A DNA stretch of 64,000 nucleotides from Streptomyces sp. NBC_01381 (GTDB lineage: Bacteria; Actinomycetota; Actinomycetes; Streptomycetales; Streptomycetaceae). The stretch is taken from contig NZ_JAPEPI010000001.1 of the NCBI RefSeq assembly GCF_026340305.1, forward strand, positions 372,001-436,000. The letters are read 5' to 3'. Shown piece after piece: positions 23,944-31,336 of the stretch; position 1 is the stretch's first letter; each line of letters opens with the position of its first letter. The notes beneath the pieces were generated by a model, which worked only from the letters and a program-made list of their open reading frames with translations, was not told where the DNA came from and did not search any database. The translations under genes were made by a program, and so were the position numbers.

Positions 23944-25394
23944 CAGCGCATCCTCGCATCGACGCCCGCACCCGGCCCCGCCCTGCGAGCAAGTTCGGCC
24001 AGTACTCCCAACGCGTCCCCGAGCACGTCCACCGGCGGCGACGCGAGCCCGATCCTGACCGCGCCGGGCGCGGACCGCTCCCCGATCGCGAAGGCAGAGC
24101 CGGGTGTCACGGCGACACCCCGCTCGGCCGCGGCGGCGACGAAGGCCTCGGCCCGCCAGTGGGACGGCAGCTCCCACCAGCAGAAATAGGAACGGGGGTC
24201 GACACGGACCCGCCCCGAGCGAGCCCTGGACCCCGCGACCGCGACGGCCCCCGTGCCCGCACCGGGGCGCACACCCGCCCCCGCACCCACCCCGAGCCGC
24301 TCCTCTACAACCCGATGCCGCACCGCCGCGTCGACGCGCTTGGCGGCGACCACCGAGTCCACCGTCCCGTCGCCGCACCACCGCACCGCGGCCTCCAGGT
24401 TCACGCCGCCCGCCGTCCAGGCCCCGGAGCGCAGGGTCCGCGCGAGAACGTCCAGATGGGCGGGCGGCGCGGTCAGCATGCCCACGGTGAGTCCGGGGGC
24501 GAGCCGCTTGGAGAGGCTGTCGACGAGAACGGTGCGGTCCGGGGCGTACGCGGCGAGCGGCGCGGGCGCGTCCTCGGCGAGGAAGGCCCATGTGGTGTCC
24601 TCGACGGCGTACAGATCCAACTCCCGCAACACACCCGCCAGTTCGGCCCGCCGCTCCGGACCGGCGGTCAGGGACAGCGGATTGTGCAGCGTCGGCTGTA
24701 CGTACACCGCACTGAGCGGCGAAGCACTGCGGTGGACGGCGGCCAGCGCGTCCGGCCGTATCCCCTCCTCGTCCACGGCGACCGGCACCAGACTCACCCC
24801 GAGCCGCTCGGCAATGGCCTTGACCAGCGGATACGTCAGCTCCTCGACACCGAGACGGCCTCCAGGGCGTACGAGGGACGAGATCGCGGCGGCGATGGCC
24901 TGCCGCCCGTTGCCGGCGAAGAGGACATGGGCAGGGTCGGGCCGCCAGCCCGCCCGTGCCAGCACATCGGCGGCGGCCGCCCGCGCCTGCGGAGTGCCGT
25001 CGGCGGCGGCCGGGCGGCTTGCCTCAAGGAGGACGTCCGGCCGCAGCAGCGGGGCGATGCCGCGGGCCATCAGCTCGGACTGCCCTTGCGTGACGGGGTA
25101 GTTGAGCTCCAGGTTCACCGGTGGCGCGTCCGCCCCTCGCGGCCGCTCGGCGAGCGAGGCGGACCCGCCGGGGTGCGGGGGCGCGGCCCTCACGAAGGTG
25201 CCACGCCCGACCTCGCCCACCGCGAGCCCCCGCCGCACGAGCTCGCCGTACACGCGGATGGCGGTGGAGTTGGCGATCCGCCGCTGCCGAGCGAAGGCCC
25301 GCTGCGTGGGCAACTGATCCCCGGGCCGCAACAAGCCGCGCTCGATCTCCCCGGCCACTTCATCGGCAACGAGCCGATAGTCACTGCGCGCCAC
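23943..25394 (-). CDS. MocR-type regulator: GntR winged helix fused to aminotransferase domain
   Basis: About 483 residues. GntR helix-turn-helix (about 5-75): YRLVADEVAGEIERGLLRPGD, LPTQRAFARQRRIANSTAIRVYGEL. The fold-type I aminotransferase domain (about 130-480) keeps the PLP-binding lysine in VLVDSLSKRLAPGLTVG, the NPLSLT segment and an RVDPRSYFCWWELP-like C-terminal part. MocR proteins use the PLP-binding domain as an effector sensor, often for vitamin B6 or amino compounds. Start GTG 25394 is 8 nt after GGGGG. It is 142 bp from the divergent hydrolase gene. Confidence 0.88.
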   Translation of the reverse strand: MARSDYRLVADEVAGEIERGLLRPGDQLPTQRAFARQRRIANSTAIRVYGELVRRGLAVGEVGRGTFVRAAPPHPGGSASLAERPRGADAPPVNLELNYPVTQGQSELMARGIAPLLRPDVLLEASRPAAADGTPQARAAAADVLARAGWRPDPAHVLFAGNGRQAIAAAISSLVRPGGRLGVEELTYPLVKAIAERLGVSLVPVAVDEEGIRPDALAAVHRSASPLSAVYVQPTLHNPLSLTAGPERRAELAGVLRELDLYAVEDTTWAFLAEDAPAPLAAYAPDRTVLVDSLSKRLAPGLTVGMLTAPPAHLDVLARTLRSGAWTAGGVNLEAAVRWCGDGTVDSVVAAKRVDAAVRHRVVEERLGVGAGAGVRPGAGTGAVAVAGSRARSGRVRVDPRSYFCWWELPSHWRAEAFVAAAAERGVAVTPGSAFAIGERSAPGAVRIGLASPPVDVLGDALGVLAELARRAGPGAGVDARMR

Positions 25395-25536
25395 AGCAAG
25401 AACCCCCAAGAAATCCAGCAGCCGCCAACACAGAGAACCCCCACGTGAACCCCCGGCAATCGCGCACCCCGCACACATTGCACCGAGAGCAAAGACCCTA
25501 TTGCACCGCCGAGTTGCCCCCGCCTAGCCTCCCCCC

Positions 25537-26352
25537 ATGGCAACCGCGCACCTCAACGGCATCACCATCGGCTACGACGACGAAGGCCCCGGCGGTGAAA
25601 ACCCAGCCGCCGAAGGGCCGCCCCCACCCCTGCTCCTCATCCACGGCCACCCTTTCGACCGCACGATGTGGACCCCCCAGCGCACCGCCTTCTCCGCGAC
25701 CCACCGCGTCATCACCCCAGACCTCCGCGGCTACGGCGAGACGGACGTGGTCCCCGGCACCACCCCCTTCGCCACCTTCGCCGCCGACATCCTCGCCCTG
25801 CTCGACCACCTCGGCGTGACCCGCTGCGCGCTCGGCGGCCTCTCCATGGGCGGCCAGATCGCGATGGAGTGCCTCCGGCTGTTCCCCGAGCGGATCAGCG
25901 GCCTGCTCCTGGCCGACACCTTCCCGGCCGCCGAGACGGACGGGGGCAAGGCCTGGCGCAACGCCATGGCCGACCGGCTCCTTGCCGAGGGCATGAAGCC
26001 GTACGCCGATGAAGTGCTGGACAAGATGGCCGCCCCGTACAACCCGCGAGCCGCGGCCCACGTGCACCGCATGATGCTGGCCGCGCCACCGGAGGGCGCG
26101 GCGGCGGCCCTGCGGGGCAGGGCCGAACGCCCGGACTACCGGGCCCTGTTGACCGGCGTCACGGTCCCCGCCCTGATCGTCGTCGGCCGTGACGACACGT
26201 ACACACCGGTGTCCGACGCCGAGGCCATGCGCGACGCGATCCCCGGCGCGGAGCTGTGCGTGGTGGAGTCGGCGGCCCACCTGCCGAACCTGGAGCAGCC
26301 GGAGGTGTTCAACGCGGCGGTGCGCACATGGCTGACCCGCATCAACACCTGA
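25537..26352 (+). CDS. Alpha/beta hydrolase
   Basis: A 271-residue alpha/beta-hydrolase fold enzyme. Oxyanion segment LLLIHGHPFDRTMW, nucleophile elbow GGLSMGGQIAMECL (Ser about 104), acid in VVGRDDTYTPVSDA, and terminal histidine in VVESAAHLPNLEQPEVFN complete the triad. It resembles 3-oxoadipate enol-lactonase/haloperoxidase-like hydrolases; substrate unknown. No ribosome binding site is present; TAGCCT lies 6 nt before ATG 25537, so it is probably leaderless. Divergent from the MocR gene, which may regulate it. Confidence 0.9.
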   Translation: MATAHLNGITIGYDDEGPGGENPAAEGPPPPLLLIHGHPFDRTMWTPQRTAFSATHRVITPDLRGYGETDVVPGTTPFATFAADILALLDHLGVTRCALGGLSMGGQIAMECLRLFPERISGLLLADTFPAAETDGGKAWRNAMADRLLAEGMKPYADEVLDKMAAPYNPRAAAHVHRMMLAAPPEGAAAALRGRAERPDYRALLTGVTVPALIVVGRDDTYTPVSDAEAMRDAIPGAELCVVESAAHLPNLEQPEVFNAAVRTWLTRINT

Positions 26353-26438
26353 CCCTGCCCCCTCCTCCTCCCATCTCCCCCACCCATACGGACTGCCCCG
26401 CCTCGCGCCCGCCGCCCATCGCCCCGAAGGTGGTCGGC

Positions 26439-26912
26439 ATGGAGCCCACCCGTACCGCCACCGCGACCCGTGTCGCCGCCGCGGCCTGCACCGCCCTGCT
26501 CGCCCTCACGGTCACCGCCTGCACGGACGAAGACGTCGACAAGGCCAAGGACACCGTCGCATCGGCCACGGCCAAGGCGGGCGACGTGGTCGCGTCCGCC
26601 ACGGAAGCGGCTGCCTCCGAGCTGGCGAAGGTCAAGGACGGCGTGAACGCCAAGGGCGACGTGAAGGCAGCGGACGCCAAGCCCGACGGCGACCGGATCA
26701 CCGCCGAGATCACCGCCACCAACAGCTCGGACAAGAAGGCGGACTACACGATCTCCGTCAACTTCCGTGACAGCGACGGCAATCTCCTCGACGCGGTCGT
26801 CCTGAACATCAACGGCGTGGACCCGGGCTCTTCCAAGTCCGGCACGGCCCGCAGCAACCGAAGCCTGTCCGGCACCCCGAAGGTGGAGATCGGCCAGGCA
26901 CTGCGCCACTGA
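26439..26912 (+). CDS. Predicted lipoprotein with FxLYD-like domain
   Basis: A 157-residue lipoprotein: signal MEPTRTATATRVAAAACTAL then LALTVTAC lipobox (Cys about 28), an Ala/Lys/Asp-rich linker (30-75), and a C-terminal beta domain (ITAEITATNSSDKKADYTISVNF, DSDGNLLDAVVLNINGVDPGSS). This resembles FxLYD-type extracellular domains. ATG 26439 follows GAAGGTGG. Converges on the DUF1326 gene 7 bp away. Function unknown. Confidence 0.8.
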   Translation: MEPTRTATATRVAAAACTALLALTVTACTDEDVDKAKDTVASATAKAGDVVASATEAAASELAKVKDGVNAKGDVKAADAKPDGDRITAEITATNSSDKKADYTISVNFRDSDGNLLDAVVLNINGVDPGSSKSGTARSNRSLSGTPKVEIGQALRH

Positions 26913-26919
26913 ACGCGTC

Positions 26920-27624
26920 TCAGTTCGGCCCCGCCCAGTCGAAGGTGATGTGCTTGCTGGACTGCCCCTGGCGGCTCCAGCTGAAGCCGAAGGCGTCGGC
27001 ACGGTCGGCCGTCGAGCGGCCCCAGGTCGCCACCTGGCCCGGACCGGTCTCCGATCCCGGCAGGTTGGTCGACTGCACGCGCGCGCCCTCGGGCGTCGTC
27101 GGTCCGGTGAGCGCCGTCGCACCGGCCTCGACCCGGCCCGGAACGGTGGCCCGCCATCCGCCCAGGTCGTCGTCGACCTGAATGTCGATGGGGGCGAAGT
27201 CCATGCCGCGCATCTCGGCACCGAACATGCTGATCATTTCGGCGGGCCAGCTGCCCGCCTGACCACTGAAGATCATCTGCAATGCCTCGCGCTGCGCGTC
27301 GTCGGCCCTCTCGTCGAAGAAGACGCCCGCGTACGCGTCGGAGTGTTCGGCCCACACATTGCCGACGAACGAGCCGACCATCAGCACGTTGAGGCCGTCC
27401 AGCGGAACATCTCCGTAGTGCCCCTCGCGTACATGCCAGGCCAGGACTCCCTCGCAGTCTCCGTACGTGGGCGGCTCGGCGAACGAACACGGGCACGGCA
27501 CATTGCACTTGCAGGTGTCGAACCAGTCCCCGGACGCATGCCACTTCGGAACAGTCGGAGCGGCCGCCTGACCTGCTGCCTCTGCTGCCTCTGCTGCCTC
27601 TGCTGCCTCTGCTGCCTCAGCCAT
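26920..27624 (-). CDS. DUF1326 domain-containing protein
   Basis: A 234-residue protein. After an N-terminal AEAAEAAEAAEAAEAA run (encoded by slipped GCTGCCTCT repeats, 27573-27615) comes DUF1326: WHASGDWFDTCKCNVPCPCSFAEPPTYGDCEGVLAW. The four Cys of CKCNVPCPC and a fifth in GDCEG look like a metal site. DUF1326 proteins often adjoin DUF2182 membrane proteins, as here, and presumably work with them; the biochemical role is not established to my knowledge. ATG 27624 follows GAGGCGG. Soluble, no signal peptide seen. Confidence 0.87.
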   Translation of the reverse strand: MAEAAEAAEAAEAAEAAGQAAAPTVPKWHASGDWFDTCKCNVPCPCSFAEPPTYGDCEGVLAWHVREGHYGDVPLDGLNVLMVGSFVGNVWAEHSDAYAGVFFDERADDAQREALQMIFSGQAGSWPAEMISMFGAEMRGMDFAPIDIQVDDDLGGWRATVPGRVEAGATALTGPTTPEGARVQSTNLPGSETGPGQVATWGRSTADRADAFGFSWSRQGQSSKHITFDWAGPN

Positions 27625-27706
27625 ATCCGCCGCCTCCTCGAGGCCCGCACCTCCATTGTCCTCCCGTTGTCGCGCGACCCGCCGCTTTCTGTGCTGACCT
27701 GGAACT

Positions 27707-28546
27707 GTGTTCCATGACCGGGCAGCGCTCTCCGCGCCCCTGAGGCCGGGCAATCTCCTCCCGGCCCGGGAGATGACCATCGCCTGGTCCGTCATGGTGG
27801 TGCTCGCACTGCTCGCGTGGCTGCTCACGGCCGCCCAGGCCGGTGACATGGACATGGATATGGAGCCGGGGACCATGGGCCTCGGCCTGCCCCTGTTCCT
27901 GCTGCTGTGGGTGACCATGATGGTCGCGATGATGTTCCCGTCCGTGGCACCGGTGGCCATCACCTGGGTCCGGGCCATCGGCCGTCAGTCCTCCGGAGCC
28001 GCCCGCACGGCACGGATCGCCCAGTTCGTGGCCGGGTACCTGATCGCCTGGACGGCGTTCGGTCTCTGTGTGTACGGGATTCTCACCGTGACCGGCGACC
28101 TGGTCGACGGCCACCCCGAAGCCGGGCGCTGGATCGGCGCCGGCGCCTTCCTGCTCGCCGGACTCCACCAATTCAGTCCGCTGAAGAACATGTGCCTGCG
28201 CCACTGCCGAAGCCCCATCGGCCAACTCGTGCGCTACGCCGGATACCGGCCACGCGCCCGTGACCTGCGCGTCGGCGCCCATCACGGGCTCTACTGCGTC
28301 GGCTGCTGCTGGGGACTCATGATCGTCCTCATCCCCCTTGGCGCGATGAACATCGCGGCGATGGCCGGAGTCGCGGTCGTCATCTTCGTCGAGAAACTGT
28401 GGCGCCTCGGCCCGGTGTTCAGCGCCGCGATCGGCGTGCTGTTCCTGGTCCTGGCCGCACTGGCCCCGTTCCAGAGCTGGCTGCTGCCGGGTCTGGAACA
28501 TCACGGCCCGTCGATGGAGCCAATGACGATGACGCTCAGGGGGTGA
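27707..28546 (+). CDS. DUF2182 domain-containing integral membrane protein
   Basis: About 279 residues with six to seven membrane helices. Methionine-rich helices resemble metal-handling proteins: MDMDMEPGTMGLGLPLFLLLWVTMMVAMMFPSVAP. Other DUF2182 hallmarks: FVAGYLIAWTAFGLCVYG, the loop LHQFSPLKNMCLRHCRSPIG with two Cys, and GAHHGLYCVGCCWGLMIVL with three more. The Met/Cys/His pattern suggests copper or another soft metal, but that is inference. Start GTG 27707 is the best of several weak choices. Divergent from its usual partner DUF1326, 82 bp apart. Confidence 0.88.
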   Translation: MFHDRAALSAPLRPGNLLPAREMTIAWSVMVVLALLAWLLTAAQAGDMDMDMEPGTMGLGLPLFLLLWVTMMVAMMFPSVAPVAITWVRAIGRQSSGAARTARIAQFVAGYLIAWTAFGLCVYGILTVTGDLVDGHPEAGRWIGAGAFLLAGLHQFSPLKNMCLRHCRSPIGQLVRYAGYRPRARDLRVGAHHGLYCVGCCWGLMIVLIPLGAMNIAAMAGVAVVIFVEKLWRLGPVFSAAIGVLFLVLAALAPFQSWLLPGLEHHGPSMEPMTMTLRG

Positions 28547-28564
28547 GCGAGGCTCAGGGGGCGC

Positions 28565-29158
28565 TCAGGGGCTGAGCGACCGCAGAATCCTCTCCGGCAG
28601 GACGCGCGCGGCCTCGTCGAGGTCGACATCGTCGATACCGGACAGCCACCGGCGCGCGGTCGCGACGACCGGCCCCAGGACCAGCGCCTCGATCAAGGGC
28701 ACGGCCAGCGGGGCGACCTCGCCCGACTCGATGTGCTGCCGCATCCACGCGGCCATCGGCGAGAGCCTGGCCTCCTGGGCATCGCGGAGCTGCCTGGCCT
28801 GCGCCATCCCGAGCCGGTCGGCGTAGGAGGAGTGCAGGAGCCGGGACGCGTCCGGGTGCTCCTGGATGAACGTCAGGTAGACCCGCACGAGGGCGCGGAT
28901 GCCGGTCCGGGCGGTCCGGGAGCGCTCCACGGCCGCGGCGAGCTCGCCGAGCAGCCGCCCGAGCCAGCGCTGCAGCAGGGCGTTCATGAGGCCGTCGACG
29001 CTGCCGAAGTGGTGGTAGAGGCTGCCGAGACTGACCCCGCTGGCTTTGGTGAGGGCGCTGACGGTGACGCCCTGCTCGCCGGAGTCGGCGTACACCTGAA
29101 GCGCGGCGCCCAGGAGGCGGTCGGCGGTTTCCTCGCCGCGTTGTTGCTTGGGGCTCAT
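28565..29158 (-). CDS. TetR/AcrR family regulator
   Basis: About 197 residues. N-terminal helix-turn-helix (about 10-58): GEETADRLLGAALQVYADSGEQGVTV, SALTKASGVSLGSLYHHFGSVDGLMNALL. The C-terminal ligand domain includes AYLTFI-like VRVYLTFIQEHPDASRLLHSSYADRLG and a dimer helix. I start it at MSPKQQRGEET (ATG 29158); GTG 29164 is also possible. It converges on the DUF2182 gene. A double palindrome upstream (29186-29206) is the likely operator, giving autoregulation and perhaps control of the divergent LppU-like gene. Confidence 0.9.
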   Translation of the reverse strand: MSPKQQRGEETADRLLGAALQVYADSGEQGVTVSALTKASGVSLGSLYHHFGSVDGLMNALLQRWLGRLLGELAAAVERSRTARTGIRALVRVYLTFIQEHPDASRLLHSSYADRLGMAQARQLRDAQEARLSPMAAWMRQHIESGEVAPLAVPLIEALVLGPVVATARRWLSGIDDVDLDEAARVLPERILRSLSP

Positions 29159-29185
29159 GGTGACACCCAGCGTAAGGCACACAAT

Positions 29186-29206
29186 TTCTAGAACCATTTT
29201 CTAGAA
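29186..29206. promoter_or_regulatory. Double palindromic operator (TetR-type)
   Basis: TTCTAGAA occurs twice (29186-29193 and 29199-29206), 5 bp apart; each is itself a perfect palindrome, and the pair forms a larger inverted repeat. It lies 28 bp before the tetR start and 42 bp before the divergent gene. AT-rich sequence in GC-rich DNA supports an operator. Confidence 0.7.
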
Positions 29207-29247
29207 AACTGTTCCAGGAAACCCACCCACTGATCCACACTGCTCCC

Positions 29248-29817
29248 ATGCCCGAACCCACACCGCCCACGCCCCGGCCGGGCGCCGCCCCCGGCTCCAG
29301 CGCCCGAAGCTGCCTGGCCGTGCTCGGCGTCGCCGGCGCCGTGCTCCTCGTCATCCTGCTCCTGAACCAGGGCGACGACGATGACAGCACCGTCGCCCCC
29401 GACCCGACGACCAGCTACGGGACCTACGACCCGTCGACCAGCACACCGACGTACTCCAACGATCCGTACGAGACCGACGATCCGTACGAGACCGACGGTC
29501 CATACGACAGCGCGACCGACCCGGCAGCCACTCCCACGAGCGATGCCCCCACCCCATACGACTCGGGCACCTGCCTCAACGGCACGCTGCCGGACTCCGA
29601 GACCGCGCAGGAGGTCAGCGACATCGACGAGGTGTCCTGCTCCGCGTCCGACGCCCATTACCGGGTGATCGAGAGCATCCCCATGACGTCGGACCTGAGC
29701 ACCTGCAGCGACAACTCCCAGACGCAGTACGCCTTCTCCTCCCGCTACACCCTCAACGGAACGACGATCAACGAGTACGTGTACTGCCTGGTCGGCATCG
29801 GCTCGTACGCCCGCTGA
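29248..29817 (+). CDS. LppU/SCO3897-like membrane-anchored protein
   Basis: A 189-residue protein. A short Pro-rich cytoplasmic tail is followed by one membrane helix (about 19-42, CLAVLGVAGAVLLVILLL), a Thr/Asp/Tyr-rich linker with DPYETD repeated (71-82), and a C-terminal domain with CLNGTLPDS, VSCSASDAHYRVIES, STCSDNSQTQYAF and VYCLVGIG: four cysteines, likely two disulfides. The last pattern resembles LppU family proteins. Function unknown. Confidence 0.75.
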   Translation: MPEPTPPTPRPGAAPGSSARSCLAVLGVAGAVLLVILLLNQGDDDDSTVAPDPTTSYGTYDPSTSTPTYSNDPYETDDPYETDGPYDSATDPAATPTSDAPTPYDSGTCLNGTLPDSETAQEVSDIDEVSCSASDAHYRVIESIPMTSDLSTCSDNSQTQYAFSSRYTLNGTTINEYVYCLVGIGSYAR

Positions 29818-29883
29818 ACGCCGCCCCCCAGTGGTACGTCGAGGCCGGCAAAGTAAGGGCCCGAAGGCCAGGCCTGCCGATGG

Positions 29884-30069
29884 TCAGCCGACGCCGTCCA
29901 ACAGCAGGCCGAGCCGGATGTCGAACCAGTCCCGCTCGTGTCGCCACGCCTGAGCCGCACCCGCGAGGAGCCTGCTCAGCCCGTCGATGGTGAGCGACCG
30001 CCAGCGGTAGCCGCCGAGGATCTCCACCAGCGCCTCGGCGCACTCCTCCTGCGGGCTCGGCCGTGTCAT
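29884..30069 (-). CDS. Small hypothetical protein, coupled to the preceding small gene
   Basis: A 61-residue protein: MTRPSPQEECAEALVEILGG, YRWRSLTIDGLSRLLAGAAQ, AWRHERDWFDIRLGLLLDGV. Its ATG overlaps the stop of 30066-30224 (ATGA). The YRWRSLT...L segment resembles FAWQSFT...L of that neighbour, so the two may be paralogous helical proteins. No known family recognised. Confidence 0.6.
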   Translation of the reverse strand: MTRPSPQEECAEALVEILGGYRWRSLTIDGLSRLLAGAAQAWRHERDWFDIRLGLLLDGVG

Positions 30070-30224
30070 CGGACCGCGGGGACGGGGCACCATCTGCCCG
30101 CCGTCCGTGGCGGCCACCGCACGGCGGAGACCAGCTCCGCGGTGAACGACTGCCACGCGAACGGTTCCAGCGCGGCACGGACCGCGTCGACCCGGGCATC
30201 GCCCGCCGGTACCACCACCGCCAT
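30066..30224 (-). CDS. Small hypothetical protein downstream of the BrkB-family gene
   Basis: A 52-residue protein: MAVVVPAGDARVDAVRAALE, PFAWQSFTAELVSAVRWPPR, then TAGRWCPVPAVR. A good GAGGTG site lies 6 nt before ATG 30224. It follows the BrkB-family stop by 41 nt and overlaps the next small gene by 4 nt. Function unknown. Confidence 0.6.
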   Translation of the reverse strand: MAVVVPAGDARVDAVRAALEPFAWQSFTAELVSAVRWPPRTAGRWCPVPAVR

Positions 30225-30265
30225 CGAGACCACCTCACCCGCCAGGCGTCGGACGACTCCGATCG

Positions 30266-31183
30266 TCACACGCTGTCGCCGCCCTGTGAGGGCCTGCCGC
30301 CGGCGGGCGGCCGGTCGCGCGCGTCGGCCGCAGGAGAGCCCAGCCAGCGCGGGAACGGTCCTGAAAGAGCCGTGACCTGGCCGAGGCCGATTCCGGCGAC
30401 GATCACGCAGCACGCCGCGATCAGCCACGAGAGCAGCGTGAAGACGTAGCCGAGCGATCCGAACTGCGCGAGGCTCCGTTTCATGGCCGCGGGCATGAAC
30501 AACCCCGACAGATACGCGAACGTCACCATGCCGACGCCCGTCAGCACGGCTCCCGGCAGCAGCGGCGCCCACCTGATGCGCGCGCCGAGCAGCAGATGCT
30601 GCGTCCACCACCACAGCAGTACGGCCGTCACCAGCGAGAGCAGCACTCCGAGCCAGGTGCCGGCCCCGAACCCGTGGCGCAACGGGGCCTGGAACAGCAC
30701 CGCGGTCAGCCATCCCGCCAGCCACACCAGCCAGCGCCAGGCGGTCACCCGCGCGCCCCCTTTGGGCAGATCCCAGCAGCGCTCGCACACCTGCTGCAGG
30801 GCCCGGCTCAGGGCGGTCGCCGAGATGAGCGCGACGACGAGGCCGACGCCTCCGTAGGTGTCCTTCGTGACGCCTTGGGCGGTGAACGACTGCTCGATCG
30901 TGTCGACCGGTGCGTCCCCGCCCAGCAGAGCCTGAACGGAGTCGGCCAGCAGGTCCTTGACACCACTGGGCGCGAACGCGGCCACGACGATGAGCAGCGG
31001 CAGCGCGGCCAGGAAGAGCTGGGCCGCGAGGCGCGCGCTGGCATCCATCCAGCGCACGCTGATCAGCCGTGCGAGCATCCGCCCGACCAGCGGTGTCCGC
31101 CGGGGGAACTCCTGGGCCGCCCTGGCCCAGTCCCGGAGCTGCTTGCGGTTCACGGTCCATTCGTCGCACAGAAAGGCCGCCAC
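30266..31183 (-). CDS. YihY/virulence factor BrkB family membrane protein
   Basis: About 305 residues with six predicted membrane helices. Family features: ASARLAAQLFLAALPLLIVVAAFAP at the first helix, SATALSRALQQVCERCWDLP, and the late LLSWLIAACCVIVAGIGLGQV. BrkB/YihY proteins were once called ribonuclease BN by mistake; transport or envelope roles are suspected. The start (GTG 31183) is uncertain; GTG 31153 is an alternative. Lead gene of a minus-strand operon with two tiny genes. Confidence 0.87.
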   Translation of the reverse strand: MAAFLCDEWTVNRKQLRDWARAAQEFPRRTPLVGRMLARLISVRWMDASARLAAQLFLAALPLLIVVAAFAPSGVKDLLADSVQALLGGDAPVDTIEQSFTAQGVTKDTYGGVGLVVALISATALSRALQQVCERCWDLPKGGARVTAWRWLVWLAGWLTAVLFQAPLRHGFGAGTWLGVLLSLVTAVLLWWWTQHLLLGARIRWAPLLPGAVLTGVGMVTFAYLSGLFMPAAMKRSLAQFGSLGYVFTLLSWLIAACCVIVAGIGLGQVTALSGPFPRWLGSPAADARDRPPAGGRPSQGGDSV

Positions 31184-31308
31184 CGCCTTCAGGGGCTCGC
31201 TTCAGGTGCGCTTCGTGCGCGCTTCCTGTGCGCTTCATACGGGTGAATGAGCTGCCGCAGGAGATCGACAAGGCGGAAGGGCGCGATCGGTTGGCTAGCC
31301 TGCGGCGG

Positions 31309-31336
31309 GTGAAGGACCGCGAGTGAAGGACGGCGA
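31309..31336 (+). repeat. 14-bp tandem duplication covering the start codon of the next gene
   Basis: GTGAAGGACCGCGA (31309-31322) is followed at once by GTGAAGGACGGCGA (31323-31336). A TAGCCT -10 lies 7 nt before the first GTG, so transcription would begin there and translate a 5-codon minicistron that ends in GAGTGA, overlapping the second GTG. Confidence 0.75.

Noticed and set aside
24159..25448. Plus-strand 429-codon frame opposite the MocR gene
   Set aside because: Shadow frame; the minus strand has a clear GntR and aminotransferase domain.
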